DNA of 19,627 nt from Desulfobacterales bacterium (lineage in GTDB: Bacteria; Desulfobacterota; Desulfobacteria; Desulfobacterales; C00003060). Both the position numbers and the translations under genes were made by a program. Below the pieces are notes generated by a model. That model did not search any database, was not told where the DNA came from, and was given only the letters and a program-made list of their open reading frames with translations. Positions 6,498 to 13,813 of this stretch are shown here, in pieces (within the stretch, counting starts at the first letter, position 1; the number at the start of each line of letters is the position of its first letter). The stretch is taken from positions 1 through 19,627 of the forward strand of contig JAUWXJ010000016.1 in the NCBI GenBank assembly GCA_030616425.1. The letters are read 5' to 3'.

Positions 6498-9400
6498 CTA
6501 TAGTTTGGACACGTTGCACATAAAGGCCTTGGTTTCAGGTATCCTTGTATTGGGATCACCTACGGCAGGCGTCAGCAGGTTGGCGCTCTCTTCCTTGCCG
6601 GTTTCTGGCCAGCGCCAGCCAAAACACCATGGGAATCCGACCTGATGCACAACATTTTTTCCAATCTTGAACGGTTTGAATCGCTTGGTCACGATGGCGG
6701 TGCATTCCAGGGAACCCCGCGCGGATGTGGCCAAGACGCGCTCGCCGTTCTTAATCCCCTTGAGTTTTGCCAGCTTCTCGCTCATTTCCACAAATACCTG
6801 GGGCTGCATCTCAAGGAGCCAGGGCTGCGGACGGGTCATGGCGCCGGTCTGCCAGTGCTCAACGACCCGGTACGTGGTTCCCACAAGGGGGTACCTTGGA
6901 TCGCAGGTCAGATAGGCATCTGCATCCGTTGCATACACAGCCGCCGTGGGATTCATCCTCTCCTTACTCATGAAGTTCTTCTCAATCGGACATTCCAGCG
7001 GCTCATAGTGCTCCGGGAATGGACCGTCCGCCCGGCCCGGCCCAAAGATCTGGGCATGACCATGTTTCCTCATGATAAAGGCCCATTTGCTCTTGGGGTT
7101 CGGTTTTTCAAGGCTTCCGAGTGGCGGCCAGCCACCATCAGGCACATCACCTATCCACTTTTTCCCGGTCCATTTGACGACCCAGTCCTTCTTATCCCAG
7201 GGCCGTCCCTTGAGGTCCACAGAGGCACGGTTGTAAATAATCCTGCGGTTCACCGGCCAGCACCAGGAGAACTTCGGATAGAGCCCGATCTTGTTCACAG
7301 CGTCTTCCTGGCCTCGACGGGCTGCCATGTTCCCCTTCTCCGTGTAACTGTTGCAGTAGAGCCAGTTTCCAGAAGAGGTGGAGCCGTCAGCTTTGAGATA
7401 GGCAAAGCTGGGTACAAGCTGGCCTTTCTTGAAGCTCTTTTTCTTTTTGGGGAAATCAACGTTTTTCAGGAAGTAGCCGTTGATCTCCTTGGCCACCTTG
7501 TGAGAATCATACATCCCGTTTGTCATGTAGTCCCACTTGAGGTTCATGATCGGTTCCGGGAAGACCCCGCTTTTTTTGTAAAGCTCTTTGAGCTTAAAGC
7601 CGAGCTCCATCATGATGTCGCCGTCCGCCTTGGTGTTCCCAAGGGGTTTTGGCCCCTGGTAACGCCACTGGCTCCAGCGGCCACTGTTGGTGACGCTCCC
7701 TTCCTTTTCAAAAGATACGCAACAAGGGAGCATGAAGACCTCGGTCTTGATGGTTGACGGGTTCATGCCAGGCCCGTGCCAGAAAGAACCGGTCTCATTG
7801 TCAAAGATATTGACATTGACCATCCAGTCGAGGTTTTTCATGGCCTGACGGTTCTTGCCCGCATTGGCACCGCTGCACGCAGGGTTCTGGCCCCAGGCAA
7901 AGAAGCCCTTGACCGTACCCTTGTACATCTCGTCAAAGAGGTCGAGCCAGGAGTATGCCTTGCCGTCGTCCACCTTTGGCAGCCAGTTATACCCGAAAGC
8001 TTTAGCTTTAGTGGCATTATCACCAAAGAACGACTTTAGCATGCTGACGGAATACTTTGGATAGTTTTGCCACCAGTTGGCACTGATCGGATCCTTGCTC
8101 TTGGGTGTCCACTTCTTGTTATATGCCGCCAGTGACACGTTCGAGGCCCTTGGGGTCTTGAGATACCCGGGCCAGATGTGCCACAGCAGGCAGTGGTCCG
8201 TGGAACCCTGGACATTCGACTCGCCGCGCAGGGCATTCACGCCGCCGCCAGCCACACCGATGTTTCCAAGGAGGAGCTGGATCATGGCCATGGTACGGAT
8301 GTTCTGGGTCCCCACCGTGTGCTGGGTCCAACCCATGGCATACATGATGGTGCCCGCCTTGCCGGTTTTGCCGGTAGCTGTATAGGCCTTATAGACCTTT
8401 TTTAGATCGGCTTCCGAGGTCCCTGTGATCTGGGAGACCAGCTTGGTGTTGTACCGGCTGTAGTGTTTTTTCAACAGCTGGAAGACGCACCGGGGATCCT
8501 TCAAGCCGCGGTCCATTTTCGGGACCCCTTTCTTGTCCATGGCAAAGGCCCATGTTGACTTGTCATACTTGCGGGCCTTGCGGTTGTAGCCCGAAAAGAG
8601 GCCGTTCTTGAAGCTGAACTTCTTTCCTACAATAAAAGGCGCATTGGTATAAGCGCTCACGTACTTCTTGTTGTAGAGCTTGTTGTCTAAGATGTACTTG
8701 ATCATGCCGCCCAAAAGGGCGATGTCAGTACCGGACCGCATGGGGGCAAAGATGTCTGCCTTTGAGGAGGTCCTGGTAAATCTCGGGTCCACACTGATCA
8801 GTTTGGCCCCTTTCCTCATCGCCTTGACGACATACTTGAACGATATTGGGTGATTCTCGGCTGCATTGCTTCCGCTGATCAGGATGCAATCGCTGTTGCC
8901 GATATCGATCCAATGGTTGGTCATCGCGCCGCGTCCGAACGACTCTGCCAGAGCCGCAACAGTGGCGCTGTGTCAGATACGGGCCTGATGTTCGATGTAC
9001 ACAAGGCCTAAGGCCCGCATGAGTGCCTGGTAGATCCAGCACTCTTCATTGTCCAAAGCCGCGCTTCCTACCGAGACAATATCAGTAGTCCGGTTTACCA
9101 CCTGTCCCTTTTTGTTTTTCTTGGTGAAGGTAGCATCCCGGGTCTTTTTTACGCGCTTGGCAACCTCGGTCAGGGCCCAATCCCATGAGACCGTCTTCCA
9201 CTCCTTGGCATAAGGCGCTCTGTACATGGGCTCAAGGAGTCGATTCTCATTTTCGCTCAGCCCAGAAAGCCCAGCGCCTTTGGCACAAAGAGAGCCTCGG
9301 CTGATCACATGATCTGGGTCACCTTCGATGTTGATGACACGGCCGTCGCCTTTCTTGCTCGTGTGCACAATGGCCCCACAGCCTACTGCACAATAGGGGC

Positions 9401-9554
9401 AGATAGTGAGGGTCTCTTTGGCATACTTGGTCTTGAGCTTGAGCATTTGGGCATGTGACTTGACCGGCCAAAGGTCAAATCCCAGGCCGCTTACCGCAAG
9501 CCCGGCCGCTGTGGCACCAGAGATCTGCACGAATTCTCTGCGTGTTATTTTCAT
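6498..9554 (-). CDS. fdhA: formate dehydrogenase alpha subunit, selenocysteine-containing (UGA read through at 8973-8975)
   Basis: This is the catalytic subunit: it oxidises formate to CO2 at a molybdenum or tungsten bis-pterin site in the periplasm. It is one gene of 1018 residues interrupted by an in-frame TGA at codon 194. Both sides are conserved FDH sequence (ALGLVYIEHQARI, then Sec, then HSATVAALAESFGRGA), and His195 follows Sec as in known enzymes; E. coli FdnG has Sec196. A Tat signal (TRREFVQIS, residues 4-12) starts the protein. Cys52/55/59 and Cys90 bind the proximal [4Fe-4S] cluster. The C-terminal pterin-binding domain spans the last 150 residues or so. The start at 9554 has GAGG 6 bases upstream; an in-frame GTG at 9566 is possible. 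A SECIS-like hairpin follows the TGA. Selenium genes (selABC) must be elsewhere. fdhB follows 15 bases on. Confidence 0.97.
8939..8975 (-). promoter_or_regulatory. selenocysteine UGA and SECIS-like hairpin in fdhA
   Basis: The UGA (8975-8973) is followed by a hairpin within the coding sequence: GCGGCUCU (8957-8950) pairs with AGAGUCGU (8946-8939), 8 pairs including two G-U, around the loop GGC. The loop lies 23 bases after the UGA and begins with G. This fits the general bacterial SECIS pattern of a stem-loop about 16-37 bases downstream of the UGA with G in the first loop positions. It should bind SelB with Sec-tRNA. Confidence 0.8.
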
Positions 9555-9562
9555 GTAGGTCC

Positions 9563-9607
9563 TCACCTTCCTTTCTGTAGAAGAAATGGGTTACTTGGAG
9601 ACCTCAA
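9563..9607 (-). CDS. possible 14-residue leader ORF before fdhA
   Basis: A TTG codon (9607-9605) follows AGGAGGTGA, the closest match in the window to the anti-Shine-Dalgarno sequence, at a spacing of 5 bases. It opens a frame of 14 codons (start, then RSPSNPFLLQKGR) ending in TGA at 9565-9563. This stop overlaps the alternative GTG start of fdhA and lies 8 bases before its preferred ATG, an arrangement suited to translational coupling. The peptide resembles nothing I know, and the strong ribosome site may instead just be a standby site. Confidence 0.25.
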   Translation of the reverse strand: MRSPSNPFLLQKGR

Positions 9608-9609
9608 GC

Positions 9610-9618
9610 TCACCTCCT
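9610..9618 (-). promoter_or_regulatory. near-perfect ribosome binding site in the fdhA leader
   Basis: AGGAGGTGA on the minus strand matches the 3' end of 16S rRNA over nine bases, but lies about 55 bases before the fdhA ATG, too far to serve it directly. It decides the possible leader ORF at 9607-9563. Confidence 0.5.
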
Positions 9619-9785
9619 CTCGCTATACGATTGTAATTAAGGTTGGTATTAATAATGGTTACTAAAAATGACGGGATAGTTGTGGGGAAAGTTATACGCG
9701 AAGACCAGGAATCGTGTTTGGTTTCCAAGGTTCTCTCCGCTGAAGAAGTGGGTTTTAGATTAAAGGTTATGCCGACGGAACAAGC

Positions 9786-9803
9786 TATGTCAGATGTGAC
9801 ATA
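9786..9803. promoter_or_regulatory. 18-bp perfect palindrome, probable operator of fdhAB
   Basis: TATGTCA (9786-9792) and TGACATA (9797-9803) are perfect inverted copies around GATG. The site lies roughly 17-34 bases downstream of the start expected from the fdhA promoter, a classic repressor position. It could also fold as an RNA hairpin in the leader. The half-site does not let me name the regulator. Confidence 0.6.
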
Positions 9804-9825
9804 ACCTCCCTGCTTTATTAAATTT

Positions 9826-9854
9826 TCTATAGACCAGCATACTCGTTTTGTCAA
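9826..9854 (-). promoter_or_regulatory. sigma-70 promoter of fdhAB
   Basis: On the minus strand a perfect -35 box TTGACA (9854-9849) and TATAGA (9831-9826, 5 of 6) are separated by exactly 17 bases. Transcription should start near 9819, giving a leader of about 265 bases before the fdhA ATG. Confidence 0.75.
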
Positions 9855-9988
9855 GTTTCAAATCCGAAAAAATGCAAGGTCGGACATTGATCTAGGCGGG
9901 GTTCGCGTATTCGCGTTTTTGGTTTCAAAACACTCATGGTTGTTAAGAGGGGGTTGGGGAATGATTTAGCCGACAACCGACTAAAATC

Positions 9989-10017
9989 TTGACATCCAAA
10001 GTTAGGTTATGTAAACT
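9989..10017 (+). promoter_or_regulatory. sigma-70 promoter of the cytochrome-sensor cluster
   Basis: A perfect TTGACA (9989-9994) and TAAACT (10012-10017, 4 of 6) are separated by 17 bases, 84 bases before the first ATG of the plus-strand cluster. Its -35 box is 135 bp from that of the divergent fdhA promoter. Confidence 0.65.
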
Positions 10018-10100
10018 ATAAAGTCTTGGCAAATCCTTCCCGACCGCACGAATAAGACCTTGGGGCCCTTGGAAAAAACCCGGGCTCTTGGGGGGCTGAT

Positions 10101-10634
10101 ATGGCCAAATATGCGATCATCATTTTGTTATTTATAGCTTTGCTCCTCGGGGCAATCTTCCCTTCCTTGGTAACCTGCCCGCTCCAACTCTTCACCTCCG
10201 ATGTTTTCGCTGCAGAAGAGCCTTACTTTATAGGGAACAGGAAGTGCCGCCTTTGTCATTTTGAATACTTCAAGGAATGGGAAAAAGACCCCCATGCTAA
10301 TGCCTTTGTCCGGTTGGGGAGGATGAAAAATAATCCATACTGTTTGAAATGTCATACAACGGGTTATCGCGAAGCCCAAGGGTTTGTCAGTGAAAAGATC
10401 ACACCGGAGTTGAGGGGAGTCCAGTGCGAGGCATGCCACGGACCTGGCAGCACCCATAAGGATAACCCTCACAACAAAGGGAGCCTTCCTATTGGAAGAA
10501 AGATTGACTATGAAAGGGTCTGCATAAAGTGTCACGATCGTAACTGGACACCAGAATTCGACTATGAGAAATACCGGAAGAGAATTGAACACAGGACTAA
10601 GCCCAAAGCGCAAGAAGAGGCGTCTCTGAGATGA
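10101..10634 (+). CDS. tetrahaem c-type cytochrome (cytochrome c554-like)
   Basis: This 177-residue exported electron carrier has an N-terminal hydrophobic signal segment (about 4-25) with a likely cleavage near Ala37-Ala38 (VFAAEE). It carries four haem-binding motifs: CRLCH (49-53), CLKCH (81-85), CEACH (109-113) and CIKCH (141-145). The first is followed by a Trp and HANAF stretch (residues 60-69) and the third by GPGSTH, as in the cytochrome c554 group. The C-terminal 30 residues are charged. The start has a G-rich ribosome site 5 bases upstream. Its TGA overlaps the ATG of the next gene, so it is coupled to a membrane sensor protein. It may take electrons from FdhAB, encoded divergently, or act as a redox input to the sensor genes; neither is proven. 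Confidence 0.88.
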   Translation: MAKYAIIILLFIALLLGAIFPSLVTCPLQLFTSDVFAAEEPYFIGNRKCRLCHFEYFKEWEKDPHANAFVRLGRMKNNPYCLKCHTTGYREAQGFVSEKITPELRGVQCEACHGPGSTHKDNPHNKGSLPIGRKIDYERVCIKCHDRNWTPEFDYEKYRKRIEHRTKPKAQEEASLR

Positions 10635-11482
10635 AACACACCGGGGTGGTCACAACCGCCTTTAGTATCTGCACCGCTCTTTCTTTTCTCGCCGGAATCG
10701 TCCTTTTATTAAATATAAGAGCTGTCCCGAAGTACACCCGCATGATCGATACCGGAAAAGAGATTGTGGCGGCAGTATTGGATATGCAACTACAGGAGAA
10801 GAACTATCTCCTATACCACCGGGAGGACGCCTTAGACCGTGTCAAGGATGAGATGGACAAGTTAAGAAAATTACACTCCTTTTATGAAAAACCAGCAATT
10901 TCCGAAAAGGAATCAGCGGTTCTTGAGCTCGACGTATGGGAAGAGGCGATGAACCTTTATGAGCGATTGTTTGATCAGTTTGTCCTGTATCGGAAAGCCG
11001 TTGAAAAGAGCGTTGCAGATATAAGAGAGCTGGAAAAGAGCATCCTGGCAGTCATATATTCAAAGATGAATCCAGAGCGTGGCATTATTGCCTTGCAGGA
11101 GGTGCGCATACACGAAAAGGGTTACATGCTTTACCGAAACTATCCCGAACCCCCGGATGAACGCCCTTTTTTCGATAAGCGCAAGGAAGCAGTTTCAAAT
11201 CTTCTTGTATGGGCTCACGAGGACAAAAGGATTGAAGAATTGATGGGACAAGACAATAAGCTGTTTGACGAGATCATAAATAACTACGAATGGCAGGACA
11301 ATACCATCCTTGCACTCAGGAGGGAGAGCGAAAAAATAAAGAACACTGGTGAGAAATTCTTGGAAGAAGGAAATAAAAGACTACAGATTAGCTATCGCCG
11401 TTGTACATATCTATCTATAACCCTTTTGATTATGTGGCTGATCATGGCCGTTGCCATTGCGGGCACACGTTTTCGCTTATAA
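10631..11482 (+). CDS. two-TM helical sensor-like protein without output domain (HBM/4HB-like)
   Basis: This 283-residue membrane protein has a transmembrane helix at 8-28, a periplasmic, largely helical and highly charged region at about 30-257, and a second transmembrane helix at 258-277. It ends six residues later, so there is no HAMP, kinase or methyl-accepting part. Two similar motifs, LQEKNYLLY (54-62) and IHEKGYMLY (160-168), mark two helical modules, as in the helical bimodular sensor domains of some chemoreceptors and TorS-like kinases. Its ATG overlaps the cytochrome stop (ATGA), and the histidine kinase follows 25 bases on. A natural guess is that it binds the cytochrome or the binding protein and works through the neighbouring kinase. 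The family assignment rests on pattern only. Confidence 0.65.
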   Translation: MKHTGVVTTAFSICTALSFLAGIVLLLNIRAVPKYTRMIDTGKEIVAAVLDMQLQEKNYLLYHREDALDRVKDEMDKLRKLHSFYEKPAISEKESAVLELDVWEEAMNLYERLFDQFVLYRKAVEKSVADIRELEKSILAVIYSKMNPERGIIALQEVRIHEKGYMLYRNYPEPPDERPFFDKRKEAVSNLLVWAHEDKRIEELMGQDNKLFDEIINNYEWQDNTILALRRESEKIKNTGEKFLEEGNKRLQISYRRCTYLSITLLIMWLIMAVAIAGTRFRL

Positions 11483-11507
11483 ACAAGACATAAGGAGATG
11501 ATGAGGT

Positions 11508-13421
11508 ATGCTGTCTGTTAAGATGGGCATCCGGACAAAGATTATAGCCTCTATGTTTCTCTTGCTCGTTTTCATCGGACTGCTTTCCTTCTGGGTCAGC
11601 TATATGCATGAGAAAAAGAGTCTGCTGACCAGCATGCAGAGCAATGCCAGTATCTTGAATCGTTCCCTGATTATCAGTGTGACGAGCCGCAGAACTATTG
11701 CCGATAAGGTGAACCTGCAAACACTGGTGGAAGAGTTATCTCTGACCGAAGGGGTTTTTGGCGTATGGGTCATAGATAACAGCAGCCGAGTAACATCAGC
11801 TACATTCAGGGAGCAGGTGGGAGAGGTCGCATCTTTGCCCATGGTTTCGGAATGCTTGGAAAAGGGCTACTATGTCAGCGGATTTGACACTAAGATGGGA
11901 GAGGAGGTTTATGTAGCAGTTTATCCCCTTAAGAAGGGAGATCGCATTTTCGGGGTGCTGGAGGTTGCCTTTGAATTACGGGGATATCTTCGATCCGGCT
12001 CAAGAGATCGAATTCGGCTCCTTGCTCAGATGAGCAGAGACAGCCGGATTATGGCTGAATCCCTCAGTTACAGTATCAAGAACATGCGGGATGTGAATGA
12101 ACTGGTCCATATTCAAAGACTGGTAGACAGGTTAACCAGAGAGGCTGAGATTATTTCGCGGATCATGATCGTTGATGATAACAGTAGAATCATAGCCGCC
12201 AATGACCTGAACAGAGTTGGCATGATTGCCGATGATAAGGGAGTCAGGGCGATCATGAACGGGGCGGACATCTATACCCGTCTGTTCCCTCGTGAAAAGA
12301 TGTATATGGTCGATATGCCGTTAAGGGCCGGTGATGAATTCAAGGGCGTGGTAAGTGTCAGTTATGACGCAACAAATTATTACACACACTTGTCTGAAAT
12401 TTTTCAGTTCGGTCTTCTGATCTCTGGTATGGGTATTCTCATGGGGTTATTGCTCTCTTTCCAAGTCGCCAACCCGATTATCAAACCTATCCAACGCCTC
12501 ACAGAGGTTACCAAGAGACTGGCGTCAGGGGATCTTTCCCAAAGGGCAACAGTAACTTCTAAAGACGAGGTTGGTACCCTGGCAGGGGCCTTTAACCAGA
12601 TGGCCCTGGATTTGGCACGCTCCAAGGAGGAAATTGATCAATATAGCAAGACCCTCGAGAAAAAGGTACGGCAACGTACACGGGAATTGGAAATAAGCAA
12701 CCAGCAATTAAGGGTCATTCAAAATGAGCTGATGGAAGCCAGCATTGTCAAGTCAGAATTTATGAGTATAGCCTCTCATGAGCTTCGTACTCCCATGACC
12801 ACCCTGTTGGGATACAGCGAGCTTCTTCTGACAAGACCCTTAAGTGAGACTCAGAAAAAAGAGTTTTTGGGATTTATCAACGAGGAGTCGATCCGCCTGA
12901 GCAAGATCGTGGATGACCTGCTGGATATATCCCGTATAGAATCGCAAAAGGATTTTCCATTTGTAATGAAACCAGTGCAGCTGGCTGAGGTCTTGGAGAA
13001 AAACATCAAGTTTTTTTCCAGACCAGAGACTGGCCACCGCATTGTTACCGAGATAGAAAAAGATCTACCCCTAGTGAACGCAGATCCTGAGAAGCTTGGT
13101 CAGATTATAAAGAACCTTCTTGACAATGCAATCAAATACTCTGCAGGTGGCGATATTGTGTGTAAGGCTTTTGTAAAGGATAATATGGTCTGCATTAGTA
13201 TCAGAGATCAGGGCATTGGAATCTCCCAAGACGACCTTCCCCGTATCTTTGATAAGTTCTACCGGGTGGAGCGACAGGAGACAGCTCGTATTACCGGAAC
13301 AGGCCTTGGGCTCTCTATTGCAAAGTATATTGTGGAATCTCACAACGGCAAGATAGATGTGAAAAGCGAGCTGGGCAAAGGAACAACAATCAGCTTTGGG
13401 CTCCCTGTTTTCAAGGATTGA
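11508..13421 (+). CDS. membrane sensor histidine kinase with tandem periplasmic sensor domains, HAMP, HisKA, HATPase
   Basis: The kinase has 637 residues. TM1 is at 11-32. The periplasmic region (33-300) holds two similar PAS/Cache-like units, GVFGVWVIDNSSRVTSA (82-98) and IISRIMIVDDNSRIIAA (215-231), each ending in an FxGVxxVxx strand. TM2 is at 301-321, HAMP at 322-375 and a coiled coil at 376-415. The phospho-acceptor is His424 in ASHELRTP. The ATPase shows an N box (Asn540, LLDNAIKYS), DQGIG (567-571), an F box (FDKFY) and GTGLGL (597-602). All catalytic features are intact. AAGGAG lies 9 bases before the ATG. The stop is 8 bases before the ATG of a receiver protein, its likely partner. 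The ligand cannot be read from the sequence. Confidence 0.93.
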   Translation: MLSVKMGIRTKIIASMFLLLVFIGLLSFWVSYMHEKKSLLTSMQSNASILNRSLIISVTSRRTIADKVNLQTLVEELSLTEGVFGVWVIDNSSRVTSATFREQVGEVASLPMVSECLEKGYYVSGFDTKMGEEVYVAVYPLKKGDRIFGVLEVAFELRGYLRSGSRDRIRLLAQMSRDSRIMAESLSYSIKNMRDVNELVHIQRLVDRLTREAEIISRIMIVDDNSRIIAANDLNRVGMIADDKGVRAIMNGADIYTRLFPREKMYMVDMPLRAGDEFKGVVSVSYDATNYYTHLSEIFQFGLLISGMGILMGLLLSFQVANPIIKPIQRLTEVTKRLASGDLSQRATVTSKDEVGTLAGAFNQMALDLARSKEEIDQYSKTLEKKVRQRTRELEISNQQLRVIQNELMEASIVKSEFMSIASHELRTPMTTLLGYSELLLTRPLSETQKKEFLGFINEESIRLSKIVDDLLDISRIESQKDFPFVMKPVQLAEVLEKNIKFFSRPETGHRIVTEIEKDLPLVNADPEKLGQIIKNLLDNAIKYSAGGDIVCKAFVKDNMVCISIRDQGIGISQDDLPRIFDKFYRVERQETARITGTGLGLSIAKYIVESHNGKIDVKSELGKGTTISFGLPVFKD

Positions 13422-13429
13422 GGCTTAGG

Positions 13430-13795
13430 ATGAAAAAGATATTAATAGTTGATGACGAGGAAAAGGTTAGGAAGCTGGTAGAAGTCACGCTTTCTGTAGG
13501 CGAGCTTGAGATTCTACATGCCTCGACGGGCGATGAGGCGTTAGAGATAGTCCGAGGGGAGAAGCCCGATGTCATTCTTTTAGACATCATGATGCCGGGT
13601 AAATTGGACGGCTATGACGTGTGCAAGCTTCTCAAAGGAGACCCTGATACAAAGGATATCTATATTATTATGCTTACGGCCAAGGGGCAACAGGTCGACA
13701 AAGAAAAGGGGCTTGCCATGGGGGCTGATGATTATTTTATAAAGCCGTTTAGCCCTATGGAGTTAATGGATAAGATAGACAATATCATTACCTAA
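13430..13795 (+). CDS. single-domain response regulator (receiver only)
   Basis: This 121-residue receiver has the full set of active-site residues: Asp8-Asp9 for metal, Asp52 as phospho-acceptor (LLDIMMPG), Thr83 and Lys105 (KPF). There is no DNA-binding or enzymatic domain after the receiver. The start at 13430 is preceded by GAGG at 6 bases; a TTG at 13418 inside the kinase gene was rejected. It follows the kinase by 8 bases and precedes the binding-protein gene by 18 bases. Its phosphate could go to a phosphotransfer protein or another kinase, or it could act by protein contact. The convergent soluble kinase at 15055-15912 is a possible second partner. Confidence 0.92.
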   Translation: MKKILIVDDEEKVRKLVEVTLSVGELEILHASTGDEALEIVRGEKPDVILLDIMMPGKLDGYDVCKLLKGDPDTKDIYIIMLTAKGQQVDKEKGLAMGADDYFIKPFSPMELMDKIDNIIT

Positions 13796-13799
13796 GCAC

Positions 13800-13805
13800 G
13801 GAGGG
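13800..13805 (+). promoter_or_regulatory. ribosome site fixing a TTG start
   Basis: GGAGGG ends 8 bases before the TTG at 13814. No ATG is in frame at the start of the membrane helix that follows, so this site supports the TTG start of the binding protein. Confidence 0.7.
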
Positions 13806-13813
13806 AAGACGCT

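Larger units (their letters stand above)
9555..10100. other. divergent control region between fdhA and the cytochrome cluster
   Basis: These 546 bp carry a near-consensus promoter on each strand (9826-9854 minus; 9989-10017 plus), an 18-bp palindrome (9786-9803), the long fdhA leader (about 265 bases) with a strong ribosome site, and short repeats before the plus-strand -35 box. An inverted repeat, TTTAG/CTAAA (9965-9969 and 9981-9985), contains the direct repeat CCGACAACCGAC (9970-9981); both lie 3 bp before that -35 box, where an activator could bind. No gene is supported here other than the possible leader ORF. Confidence 0.7.

Noticed and set aside
6645..7757. A 370-codon plus-strand frame
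   Set aside because: It runs entirely antisense to the conserved fdhA coding sequence. Its length follows from the codon pattern of fdhA, and it has no recognisable domain or ribosome site.
8973..9566. A separate 197-residue truncated formate dehydrogenase fragment, and a second gene at 6498-8924
   Set aside because: The two pieces are in the same frame, separated by a single TGA at the known selenocysteine position with conserved residues on both sides. They are one selenoprotein gene, not a pseudogene or two genes.
9591..9854. An 87-codon minus-strand frame upstream of fdhA
   Set aside because: Its first codon is the TTG of the -35 box and it spans the -10 box and the operator palindrome. 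The composition is not protein-like and there is no ribosome site.
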